A stretch of DNA of 64,000 nt. It comes from Takakia lepidozioides (Eukaryota > Streptophyta > Takakiopsida > Takakiales > Takakiaceae). The notes beneath the pieces were generated by a model. It ran no database searches. It was not told where the DNA came from and saw only the letters and a program-made list of their open reading frames with translations. The DNA is taken from NCBI GenBank assembly GCA_030704615.1, contig CM060731.1, forward strand, positions 18,662,001-18,726,000, read 5' to 3'. Positions 20,621 through 31,228 of the stretch are shown piece after piece (the stretch's first letter is position 1; each line of letters opens with the position of its first letter). Both the position numbers and the translations under genes were made by a program.

Positions 20621-23107
20621 TTTGAAGACGGGACCTCTCGGTACGCTCCGCAGCGAAGTCCTGCAATGAGAAGAGTGTGTCCTACCTAATAACACAAATG
20701 ATTTTCTGGAGGATTCCGTATCCAACAGGATGGGTGATCAGTGCACGTAAAGATGAAGGTGTGTAACGTACGTTAAAAAAACGGACGAAAACAGCAAGTT
20801 CACATCGGATATTTGGTGCCTGAATTGTAATGTACAACCACTTGGGGTACAATAAATCAGGCCTTCCCATGAATTTCGGCACCGAAATCTGGATGAACAT
20901 CTCTGTCATGTAACAGCTTTGGAAGCCAAGGGATGAATTCTGGCAACAGAAATCGTAATTTGTTTACCTCATTAAACTGACCAAGCACCCAACGGATGGA
21001 TTTCGGTGCCGAAATTCGGATGAACTTCTTCTTCATTAAATTGTATCTGCACATATGGGTTGAATTTAGATGCCAAAATACGGATGAATGTGTTCCTGAT
21101 TACAGTCGTGATTCACCACGTGTCCGGATATCGGTGCCGACTTCCGAATGACAGTAATCCTGATTCGGCAGAATGGATGTATTTCGGCGCCGAAATTCAT
21201 TCTTCATCTCCTTTTCCGACCCTAATTCTGCTGCCCTGCGGATGGATTTCGGTGCCAGAATTCATCGGAAGTCCTTTCTGTTTTTATTTTTCTTTGCGAC
21301 AGATGAACTTTGGCGCCGAATCTCATCCAAGTACTCCCTTTTAATTTTCCTTTTTCTTCGCGAGCAATGAATTTCGGCGCCGAAATTCAACCAAAATCCT
21401 CCCGATTTTTTTTTTTCTTCGCGAGCATTGAATTTCGGCGCCGAAATTCATTCCAAGTCCTCCCGAAATTTTTTATTTTCCTTCGCGAGCAATGAATTTC
21501 GGCGCCGAAATTCATCCGAAGTCCTCCCGAATTTTTTTATTTTCCTTCGCGAGCAATGAATTTCGGCGCCGAAATTCATCCGAAGTCCTCCCGAAATTTT
21601 TTTTTCTTCGCGAGCAATGAATTTCGGCGCCGAAATTCAGCCGACTTCATCCCTCCAAATTCTTTTCAGGGTTTGAGCGCCGGATTTCGGCGCCGAAATT
21701 CATCCAATGCCCTCCCTCCAATATTTATTTTTCTTTGAAATGGATCAATTTCGGCGCCGAAATTCATCCTTACTGTCCGCAATGAGTAACTCTAATATTA
21801 CATTTTCTATGCGACGGATGAATTTCGGCGCCGAAATTCGTCCAAACCCGGCACTTACTTTTTGCTTTTGGATGATAATTTTCCGTAAATCGTTGGAAAT
21901 ACCCCGTTCCGACGAATATAACAGGAATATTCTGCATTTAATGGAGAAATCGGCATATTAAACCACTTCTGTCAAAATTAATTGCATTTTAGCCGTTTTT
22001 TTTCATTTGAAACCGACAGTATCCATTAAGTGGTCTTTTTCGCACGGGACGTTGCCGCACATAAAGTATAATTTCGGCGCCGAAATTATAGTTAAATGTC
22101 CACAAATGGCAAGTCCAACAGGCATGGACAGCATCCGTCAGGGGCAATGATGGCGGCAAAGCATAGCATGGTGCCGATTTAGTCTTCGCTCTGGATGAAT
22201 TTCGGCGCCGAAATATGGATGATTTCACCTCGTCTACGCGCGGACGGAGATATTCGTAATGAATTTCGGCGCCGAAATATGGATGAAATGTGCCCAAGTG
22301 CAGCCGTTTCCGTTGTCCCGGAATTAATTCCGGCTCCGATATCCCACTGACAGGTTTGCTCATGACGAATGAGGACTTGGGAAGCGATGAATTGCGGCGC
22401 CGAAATTTGTAAGTTTGTGTATGAAAGCACTTGAATAGGATGAATTTCGGCGCCGAAATTCATCCGTCCGCTGATGAAACGTACCGACCTGACTGTTGAA
22501 TGTCATATGCAGGGGATTTTCATGGCGGTTGGGTTTCATGATGTGCGGATATTTCATTCAATGCCGGCTGCTCCGGGAACAGCATCCGGTGAACGGAAGG
22601 TATTTCGGTGCCGCAATTCGGATAAACCGTCTGTACTGGTGGCTGGAACTGGCACGCGTCGTGTTCCAGTCGACTTCATCCGTGCGAACGTGTCAGGGGT
22701 CACAATCTCTTCATCACCCATACGGCAGAAAGTGGTGGACGGTGGCAACGCTTCGGGAGACGTGGCTGCTTACGCATCTGCTCGTGCATAGTGGTTGCAT
22801 GTTCCACCGCTTCGCTCTCTCGCTCCTTGCCCTTCTGCAGTGACGTTCTCCTGCGTTTCCTCTCCTTATGCGGCATAGTGGTAGCATAGAGTTTGTGGAA
22901 GGTCAGGCGACTCCGGCAAAGAGAGGAGGACGCGGGATTTTGGGAAGCCGCCGACGACACGACTTAAGCTCCGTCTCATGCATGAAATGCAGACCTCGTT
23001 ATCCGGAGACTCGGATCGCCCACCAGTGAGAGATTCGTGCTTCGCGGATGTGAAGCACTCCATACGCAATATTCCTTTTACACCTTTTTTTTGGCGTGCA
23101 GTGTCTC
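20621..23107. promoter_or_regulatory. MULE-A divergent intergenic region with GGCGCC palindrome array
   Basis: The two main genes are transcribed away from this 2.5-kb segment, so both promoters should lie here. Between 20,870 and 22,470 it carries about 19 copies, perfect or near-perfect, of a palindrome whose best form is GAATTTCGGCGCCGAAATTC. Perfect 20-mers start at 21,369, 21,430, 21,494, 21,558 and 21,619, spaced 61-64 bases apart with similar T-rich and TTCGCGAGCAAT linkers. Others lie near 20,877, 21,003, 21,181, 21,683, 21,749, 21,819, 22,072, 22,199, 22,263, 22,390, 22,443 and 22,605. No gene is visible. Confidence 0.85.
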
Positions 23108-26100
23108 ATGTTTTCCTGTTTGTTTGACATGGGAGCTGGGGAGGGATCGCAGGGGGGCGAGGCAACACAGTCAACTTTGGATACTCCTGCCCGGGTGCTG
23201 CGCTCACAAGGTGGAAGTGCATCGAGGCAGACGAGTCCTCATTCAACACCTCAGATATCGCCTCCGAAAAGCCCACCTAGAGTTCGGAAGCCGAGAAAGC
23301 AGAAGGAGCCCATGGCTTCGCCAGTAAAACCCCTAGGGAGACTGGAAGCGGAGATATTGGGTTTGCAGTCAATTTCAGAAAACACAGATGCGGTGGAGGC
23401 CGCTGGAGATGTGGGAGTCGGATCTGCAGAAGGGCGGCCCATTCAACTGACAGAAGGAGAGGACGATAACGTGGTACGACTTGGCGACGATCAGAACCTG
23501 CTGGAGCTTGCGGAGGAGCAAAACCTCCAGGACAGTACACAGGCTGGTGAGAGGGGTGAGGGAAGTGACAGAGGTGATACAAGTAAGAAACTGGTGGCGG
23601 GTATGCTCATGAGCGCACGAGACATGAACATAGCAGCAAACAGGTTGCTGGCAGAGACTCATAGCAACATAGGCCGCGTTTTGGGCTCCATGGTGTATCC
23701 GGAGAACCTCAAAGTTCCTTTGTGTCGCATGGTAAGCCTTCCAGTTGTAAGGCAAGCACTGCCAGGGGATATCGATCGACTGAAGCACAACTTCAGAGAA
23801 GGGTACAGACGGGGGTCGGCAGCATTCTACGTTTCCATTGAGAATGACCAGGGTGTCACAAGGGGCCCCACTGCAGAGGAGCTTCAGAATTGGGGCCCCC
23901 ACTGGCACACTGTTAATGCCGAGTTTGAAGCCTATCTGAAGACTAATCCCACATTCGCACACATGGAAGGGAAGATGTTCTTCGTTTGGGACGGGAACCA
24001 CAGGATGCTTGCCTGGACAGAGTACATTGCTGAAATGCATCCGCAAGATATCAGTTGGCATTACATGGTGGACTGCATTGTCGTGAAGGTGGACGTCAGG
24101 GACAGAGGACTGTTGAAGGGTGCCATGGCGGATATAAATCTGTAAGTATACAATTACATCCTTGTGTACTGCCTATTGCGGCGCCGAAATAGGCAATGTT
24201 CACCACTGTCATGCACTCTATGAACTGGAAATTGGATTGCTGTGCCGAAATCATATTTTCATGTTGTTTTTTTTCTCCATGGCAGGGTAACAGAGAGGGC
24301 CTTCGTGGAAACTCATCTGGCACATACGCTCTACAGAGTGCAAGAAGTGGGGACAGCTCCGCTGACGGACTTCCAAAAGTCCCTCGATCCCGAGCTGTAC
24401 AGGAAGTCCCTAGCGAAAGCAGATCGCACCTGGTACCGACCAACACTGGACGCCATGGTGGAGATCCTCTATTCGGTGAGGTTCATCTCAAATTTCAGTA
24501 TCAATTTAATGTTATTTGTTGCAGGGATCCGTGGCCTGACTGTATCTGCTGGGTATGGGAATGCAGACGAACATCAGGGATGACTTGGCCTATGCCAAAA
24601 GGCAGTTCTTTGAGAATGATGCCCCCAACAAGGCGGACGCGTCGATAGAGAGTCATATTGTGCAGGCAGGGAAGCAATCCCGGACCAAGTACAGGTCCAA
24701 ACTTGTTAAGCAAGTTGCAATCGCTGACCCTGGTCTTGGTGCCGAGTTCCTGGCGGAGATAGGACTGCATTACTCCAGACCCATGAAACCGGAAATGTCC
24801 ATGGAGAAACTTCATCACATCGCAGTGTCCTGTGTTGAGCCGGCGGAGAAGGTAAGCATGTGTTTATTCTTGTTTTGTGACTTCTCGCGATTCTTATGTT
24901 GGAGTTCTTGTCTGACCGATGTGAGGTGGCTGCAGACGAGGTGGCTGCGAATCTGGAACGGCCATACAAACACGAAGCTGCTGTACCACTTTCCCATCGA
25001 GCCAACAGACGACAAAATGAACGACTGGCTCAATGTCATGACTTGGTGGCATCAGGTATAATTTTCTCCTATTCTGTGTTGGACATCGTCGCAATTTCAA
25101 AATCATGAATGTTTTGGAAACCTGCCATGATGCAGGTACTGACCCACGCCCAGGAGCAATTGGACTGCAACACCACCACTTTCAAGTTACAGATCGACTG
25201 GACGAAGCCTGAGACAATGGAGAACTACGTGCAGTCGTGGCGAGGGCGCTTCGCAAACCTCTTTTTCAGAGAAATTGCAAAGGCAAGACGCAGCGTATAC
25301 ATCGAAGAGCAGGAGGGTGCCGACAAAGCGGCAATGCGTGTCCTGTTCAGGTAATCTGCTGACAATGCATCCCCCTATTTGCAGTTTAGATGATTTGGTT
25401 AAGCAGCGATGGATATTGCGGCGCCGAAATATACCTCTGCAAGATGTTCTGGGTAATTGGGGCACGGTCCACTCCGTATTTCGGTGCCGAAATACCTTGT
25501 GCATTGACAACTTCCACTTGCATGATGCATCGGTAGAATGATTTTTGTTGAACTGCCTCGTGATTGCAGGTACATAAACTTTGCACTCATTCCGTCCGGA
25601 GCCATTCAAAGGGTTCCACCATTCTTCCTGGCGTGGAGGACACCTGGAGGTCGTGGAACGATGTACACAGAAGTAATGGCGAAGGAGTGGCATGCCGAGC
25701 ATTTGGTAGACTGCCCCTGGTATGTGGATCTCCCAAGTGGGACCGTTGACCTCTCGGAGGTTAACTTGAAGAAGGAAGCGAATGCCAGGGCTATGAAGGC
25801 GCAATCGGATCCCCAACCAGAGGACGCGGAAAGACTGAAAGCAGAGGAGGCAGCCAAGCAGAAAGCACTGAGAAAGTCAGCCAAGGCGGCAGCGTTGGCG
25901 AAGGAGCAGATGGAGAAGCAGGCAGCTGAGCAGCCCAAGGACAGGAAGAAAAGAACGCGCAAACAGGGGCAAGAGACGAAGACCCCCACACCCAAGAAGA
26001 AGAAGCAGCAACACAGTCAGCCAGATGAGGAGGATTCGACGACGATTTCCAGCAGGAAAACACCCAGGGGGCCACACCTCGTCCGAAAATTCACAAGGGC

Positions 26101-28035
26101 CAGCGCTCCGGGGGGTCGGCTGCGAAGAGATCACTATACGAGGATGCACCTGGCAGACCCTACCGTGCGGTGCACATTGCGGGCAGGGAAGTCCTCAAAA
26201 CACCCACAATTGTGGAGTGTGTTAATGAAAATTTCCTAACTGCTCTGACCAGAAGGCTGGAGATAACGAGATTGAGGAAGGCGATCGAGGCCCACCAGGG
26301 GAAGGGGAAGAGGAAGGCCACTGGCAATGATATGGAGGACACTCCTGGCTACACAAAGATGATGGAGTATTTTGTGGCGATGAGCCACGGCAAAAAGAGC
26401 ACAGTCGGGGGCAGGGCGGTGAAAGCCTCCATCGACATGATCCTTGTGGATATCCCGGATGGGCAGGAGATACTGGGGCTGGGCTCAGTTCCCTGGTGGA
26501 ACAAGTACGACGAAAGATACTGGAGCCACACATTCGGGTTCGCAGCCAACATGTTGGACGACGTTGGCTGTGTTGTTGTGCTAGCAGCCGATGGAGAAGT
26601 CACTGAGAATGATATCAAAGTATGGACGGGGAGAAGTGCAGCACCCATCCTGAAAAAGATCTGGACTTGCATCAACACGCAGGGTCTTCTCAACGATGGC
26701 CAGAAGGTATGCTGTGGTTCTCCTCTGCTATGTCAATTTCTGGGCCGAAATTGCCCCTGTACATGTAGGCCACCTCTGACGTTTTCATTTCCTTCTCTGC
26801 AGACTCTTATCTTTCAGGCATTTTGCTTCGTGAAGGAACATTCGAAATTCAAATTACGTGAAGCAGGAAGACTTGTTGATTCCACAGTTGATCCACTGGA
26901 GTATAACGTCCTGTTCAACCATGTGGGAGAGAAGGACATTCTTTGTGATTTGTCGGGCAAGCCATGGAGGTATGGCAGGACCAGGAGTCCTGCATTCATC
27001 CAGACGCTCATGGAAACGTGTACGGATGTTGAAGGCAGGGTCCTTGACGTCACTGCAAATACAGGTGAGAACGTTAATTGAATGCGGCACCGAAATTGAC
27101 ACCATTTCCGTTTCTGTATGTTTGCTTGTGCGAGGAAGCGACTCATTCTTGAGTTTGGCTGTGGTTGTGTCGTATGAATTCGCAGGTGCCTGTATGTGGG
27201 CGGGAAGGATGTCGAACCGATTTGTGTTCTCATTTGAGGGGGATACGGCCTTGTACGATTACAATTTGGCGGGCCTTCAGCGTCTGCCTCCGACTGAGGA
27301 TCCCAAAAACGCAGAAGAGGACGTGGAAGGAGAGGAGGAAGATGAAGAGGAGGAAGTCCGGGAAATTCGTTCGATGCAGGGGCGCCCGAAGCCGCTTCCC
27401 CCAATGCCTGTCTTCGAGTGAGTTGCACCATAGTAAGTGTATTGGTTTCGGTTGTAGGGACCATGCAACCTGCCGATGATTCCCTGTTTGAATTCTCTAA
27501 TGTACTTCATTCTATGTTTGTGCGTACACTCAGCCTTGCAGAGTCGTCCGACGAGGAGAAGCTGGGAGACTTGCTCGAATCGGACCCTGTTGCAGAGGAG
27601 GAGACAGAATCGCATCGGCCATTCTTTGCCAGAAAATCGTTTCTCGCGAGTCCCCAGAAGCCCTTTTTTCTACCAGCCTATGCAGACACGGCTGCCAAAG
27701 AAGCCATCAGGAGGGAGGATAGGCCTACTCGGTTAGAGCAATTGACATACGGGAATGAGCAGAGAATTATAATGAGGCGTGAGGCCAAACATAGAATTGT
27801 GAAAGGCAGAGTAGGGAAGTTCGTAATAGAATCCGCGTCCGAGAGCGAGGGGAATGTTGAGGACACTTCCGCACCCAGGTGGACAGTTCCGGCTGGTGAG
27901 GATGGTATTTTTGAGGGGAGGGCTTCTCAGAGTAACAGCGGTAGCGGCAGTGCAGGTTCGGAGGCAGGTGGAAGGCAGCCATCCTTGCATGAGGGCGGGG
28001 ATGCATCGGACAGTGATAGCGGATCCTCACCATAG
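23108..28035 (+). CDS. MULE-A ParB-like/DNA methyltransferase-like protein, nine exons, one apparent frameshift
   Basis: Exons by GT-AG signals and alignment with MULE-B: 23,108-24,141, 24,286-24,475, 24,567-24,851, 24,936-25,055, 25,136-25,350, 25,570-26,706, 26,803-27,064, 27,186-27,417 and 27,534-28,035, about 1,325 aa. Phases agree at every junction except that one base seems missing near 26,036 in exon 6. Start: first in-frame ATG 23,108 (23,129 is possible). Residues 1-170 are charged and low-complexity. Residues about 205-345 are ParB-like, with FVWDGNHRMLAW at residue 295 (DGNHRxxA). A central region of unknown fold is followed by a Lys-rich linker. Residues about 850-1,120 look like a permuted (beta-class) methyltransferase: motif IV position ILVDIPDG (about 908), strand GCVVVLA, then RSPAFIQTLMETC, motif I VLDVTANTGACMWAGR and FSFEGDTALYD. 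The C-terminus is acidic with RWTVPAGEDGIFE. Nuclear DNA binding or marking is inferred. Confidence 0.6.
26030..26045 (+). other. Apparent one-base deletion in the MULE-A ParB-methyltransferase gene
   Basis: The frame used from 25,570 leads into a non-homologous tail, while the frame used from about 26,031 onward aligns with MULE-B (SDDDF, then RSG.., VECVNENFL against IQCVNESFL). A single missing base near 26,036 explains it. It may be a real mutation or an assembly error. Confidence 0.7.
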
Positions 28036-28705
28036 CAAAGTCTCATTTGGATCCTTTTGTTGTACAGTTCTGAAACACTTAATGAAAATATTGACGATTT
28101 GAAAAATCATTGTGTTCAGACTGCTTGTCCATTCCCTACATTTCTTCCGCCAACCAAAATCTATAATAAAAGCAGAAGAGACGCAAACTTCAGTGAAGAA
28201 CCCTACAAGTAATTTATGCACACCATCGAGCGGGGAACTTGAAGCCATGAAAACCCTGCCGTTTCTAACATTCCTATTGGGAAATTTGGCGCCGAAATAG
28301 CCCAGTTTGCGCCTTCGTTATATGGGCCTCAAAAATTCCACGGATGAATTACTGCACCAAAATATTGCGATGGAAGCCTTCAGCACAAGGCACTTCACCA
28401 CATTCCACTTGGGTATTTCGGCGCCGAAATTGCCCGTTCTGCGCCTTTAAATACCGCACTATATCACATTTTAAGAGGTAATTTCGGTGCCGAAATACCC
28501 TGGTGGATGTCTTCAAAACACCATTTTAGCACACTGCTCTTGGGAATAACGGCGCCGAAATTCCTCATTCCGCATCCTGGACCAGGAGGAACAGACCCTA
28601 TTACCGAGGTAAGAGGACATAACACCGTCAATAAAGGCAGGAAAATTCCAATTCCGCGGATGCCCCCTCATGAGCTCATAGGCTCATAGGCTCATGGGCT
28701 CATGC
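28036..28705. repeat. MULE-A right subterminal region with palindromes and GCTCAT units
   Basis: Copies of the motif occur at about 28,287 (TTTGGCGCCGAAAT), 28,414 (TATTTCGGCGCCGAAATT), 28,481 (TTTCGGTGCCGAAAT) and 28,548 (AACGGCGCCGAAATT), about 65 bases apart. 28,668-28,705 has repeated GCTCATAG/GCTCATG units leading into the terminal repeat. The 28,050-28,440 part recurs in MULE-C. Confidence 0.85.
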
Positions 28706-28726
28706 GCTCATGAAATAGTAAACCTC
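28706..28726 (-). repeat. MULE-A right terminal inverted repeat
   Basis: Reads inward as GAGGTTTACTATTTCATGAG plus C. It is followed by the right target duplication. Confidence 0.9.
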
Positions 28727-28735
28727 TCTCAAGTG
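28727..28735. repeat. Target-site duplication of MULE-A, right copy
   Basis: TCTCAAGTG, identical to 14,992-15,000. Confidence 0.95.
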
Positions 28736-28976
28736 CTTCCTCTACATCAGAGAAACGCCTGCCCAACATTACTCTTGCTATTTCAAGTCTCAAACCTGCT
28801 GCAAATCTACGCCTCTATTCCAAATCAGACGCCCCACTTCTTATAAACAACCGGTTCAACCTATCAAAGTATGTCTGAACCCTTTGTCTATTTTCCTGTT
28901 TGATGGTATCCATCCTCAGCCTGATTTCTGCCAAGTCAATGACACCAAACTTGGCTGATATGGCTGCTGATATCAT
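28727..28976 (-). pseudogene. gag: RT-2 Gag N-terminal part
   Basis: The frame starts at ATG 28,976 (MISAAISAKFGVIDLAEIRL), a few bases behind the primer-binding site, and encodes a typical Gag helix block (VQTYFDRLNRLFIRSG, then FAAGLRLEIARVMLGRRFSD). It runs into the MULE-A insertion point and continues in phase at 14,991. A nonsense codon TAG at 28,817-28,815 interrupts it (after ASDLE). The closeness of the ATG to the primer site means RT-2 has almost no leader, or that the Gag is abbreviated. Confidence 0.75.
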
Positions 28977-28987
28977 GATTTAACGAA

Positions 28988-28999
28988 GCTCTGATACCA
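28988..28999 (-). other. RT-2 primer-binding site, initiator tRNA-Met
   Basis: The - strand reads TGGTATCAGAGC, the standard plant LTR-retrotransposon match to the 3' end of initiator methionine tRNA. It marks the inner edge of the RT-2 5' LTR, which should start at about 29,000-29,006. Confidence 0.85.
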
Positions 29000-29002
29000 A
29001 AA

Positions 29003-29683
29003 GAAGGGGCGTGAATCCCCTTCTGGGTGATTCTAATCTGTACTCCTCCTCAGTTGAAGGCAAAGCAAAAGGAAGGAACGTTCTAGTGATCCAGCCATCT
29101 TCACATGGCTGTGGATTTCCCTTAGTTCATTCGTGATCAGAGTTCATGCAATCCTCATCCACGCCGCAGCGGAAGAGAAGACATGGATGGGGAGTTTTGA
29201 ATTGTTCTTGGTCTTGGTTCTATTTTTATACAACATCCTTGCCCTATGATCACAGCGCCAACAGTGCTGCCATGATCTTTTCTGTGATGCAACCAGCCCT
29301 ATGACAGCGCTGAACACGACCCTTAATGTGAAGCTCCCTTGAGCAGTGACACGTCGGAAGCCCCCTTTTGTAATGGTGACACAGATTTAGAGGGAGGCAG
29401 CTCAGATCTGCCATGAACTGCAGGGCCACTGGTCTCTTTCAGGGTTCATGTTTTCTTCATCTTATTTCCCCAAATTGGCCATACCCCATCAACCCCGTTT
29501 ACTGAGCAGCTCTCTCCCTTCCCAAATCCTTTTCTCTCTCTCTCTAATCTTGGTCTACAGGTTCCTCACTTCTTCAACAGCAGCATATCTACCATGCAAT
29601 GCAATGCACAACTCAGCCAGGCATCTAGTGCACCCAGCCTTGAAATCATCCTCGGTCACACAAGGCATAACCATCCCATTCAT

Positions 29684-29717
<34 letters not shown>

Positions 29718-31228
29718 AATGACCAGCCCTTCACACTACTTTTTTCCAAAAGAAGCCATTGCCCAAACAGCTCTCAGCCTTTCTATAGGTTTCAACCAAA
29801 TACCCCAACAGCCCTCTTATCCCTTCAACTATGAACCTCAGTTGTTCATACCCTGAGACCATGCTGGAAACTAGTTCCAAAAGAAAAACAAATCAGTGCC
29901 GGTGTTGCCTCCCCTTCCACATTATCCTTTCTCTGTTTTCAACAGTTCTAACTAACCCTCACTGGTGTTTTCAATCAGCCAAGCTAGGCCTACATTGGTT
30001 CCAGTGTATCAATACCCAGGGCAGCATTGTGTGCAGGTTCATAACACTGAAACAAAGAACAAGAATGAAGATAAACAGTGACCATTCTGATTCAGTGACA
30101 AGCAGTCTCTCCACCACTCATTTCTTCTACTGACACTATAACATCAGGTGCATCCATCCTTTCCCTATCCTGGTTTGAAGTTTCAGAGTCTCCATTCCAT
30201 TTCCAAAACCTTTTCCTCCATCACATATCTCTACCTCATTCTCCTCTACATAGAGCCAGTCCTAAATCCACACCAAAACGATTTCTAAGTCACCACTCCC
30301 CCAAAAACCGAAGCCCACAGTCTACGAACTTATCTGTTTTATCCTCCAGCGAAGCGGTGGATCTGCCTGCCAAGATGGCACCTCACCATCGCCTGTCAGC
30401 AGCCACTTCAACCTATTCTCCTTGTCTTGATTCCAGTATTTATCATGCCATGATGGCTCCTCTTCATCCTATGGAACATCCTGTGGCTTGCCAACTAAAT
30501 ACTCTATCCTTCTATGCGTGCAATTCTTCCCTAAGAATTGATATGGTCCTATAGTAAGATGACACAAAAGCAGCTATAAGCTTTGATTACAGATAACCTG
30601 AGTTGCCATCCAGCCAGCACTTCACATGCCTCATCCCCTCCATTGATTGTGCCCACAACTCACTTCCTTGTGCTTCCGGCAGCTGGCCGTTTTCCTTGCT
30701 TGCTCATCTGCCCATAACTGTTTTCTTCAAGGCAATGGCGACAGCGGTGGTGCGCCACTCTTCTTACATGCTCCTACTCCAAGAGTTGATCATCACTACG
30801 AGAGAAGCGGCACCACTTTCCTTTACACATAATACCAAGCAGAAGTACTTAATGCCGCTCTCAAAACCAAGCAGAGTCCCATAGCGTAGGTACAACCTCC
30901 CACAAACAGACGGCCCTGACAACCCCACTGCTCGCAGCAGCTGCTAAGAGTTGCCCGTCATCTTCCTCTTCGTTTTCCTCAACCCGCGTTTCTAGGTTAA
31001 ACACCTGGGATGAAAACGTGCATCCTACGGATGAAAACGTTCATCCTACGGATGAAAATACGCATGGTCATGACTTAGCCATTTTTATCCTGGCAAAGCA
31101 TAAGCACAGTATGCCCATGAAATTACCTGTATGCAGGGATATATCCCTCCTTCAGTTGTACAACGGGCACTCCCGTTGTAGTGATGCAGGGTCTTAACGG
31201 TAAGACAAAATGTAATGTCACTCCCCTG
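29003..31228 (-). other. Probable RT-2 5' LTR and unassigned DNA
   Basis: By position behind the primer site, the RT-2 5' LTR must begin here on the - strand, but its outer end cannot be fixed because the 3' LTR is outside the window. The segment is C/T-rich with no convincing gene. It contains a (TC)14 run (29,687-29,714), a possible inverted repeat CCCCTTCT/AGAAGGGG near 29,003-29,030, and a 21-base tandem repeat with core CATCCTACGGATGAAAACG at about 31,009-31,062. Short reading frames here look like chance. Confidence 0.45.
29687..29714. repeat. (TC)14 microsatellite
   Basis: Uninterrupted TC dinucleotides. Confidence 0.95.

Larger units (their letters stand above)
15001..28726. mobile_element. 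MULE-A: 13.7-kb Mutator-like transposon with transposase and ParB-methyltransferase genes
   Basis: It is bounded by 21-bp imperfect inverted ends (GGGGGTTGCTATTCCATGAG.. on the left, GAGGTTTACTATTTCATGAG.. on the right strand) and a perfect 9-bp target duplication, inside the reading frame of RT-2 gag. From the left it holds CATGAGC-rich subterminal repeats, a palindrome array, a small + strand gene (15,816), the transposase gene (- strand, 17,022-20,620), a 2.5-kb divergent intergenic region full of GGCGCC-centred palindromes, the ParB-methyltransferase gene (+ strand, 23,108-28,035) and a right subterminal region with more palindromes. Intact ends, matching target duplication and an unbroken transposase suggest a recent insertion. 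Whether it is active cannot be judged from one copy. Confidence 0.92.

Noticed and set aside
21360-21850. CRISPR-like regular palindromic repeats
   Set aside because: The genome is eukaryotic, no cas genes are present, the repeats flank transposon genes, and the linkers are themselves similar to one another (in MULE-B nearly identical) instead of unique spacers.
29448-30890. Small reading frames of 60-128 codons
   Set aside because: Low-complexity, Ser/Pro/Leu-rich translations of C/T-rich DNA without domains or splice context.
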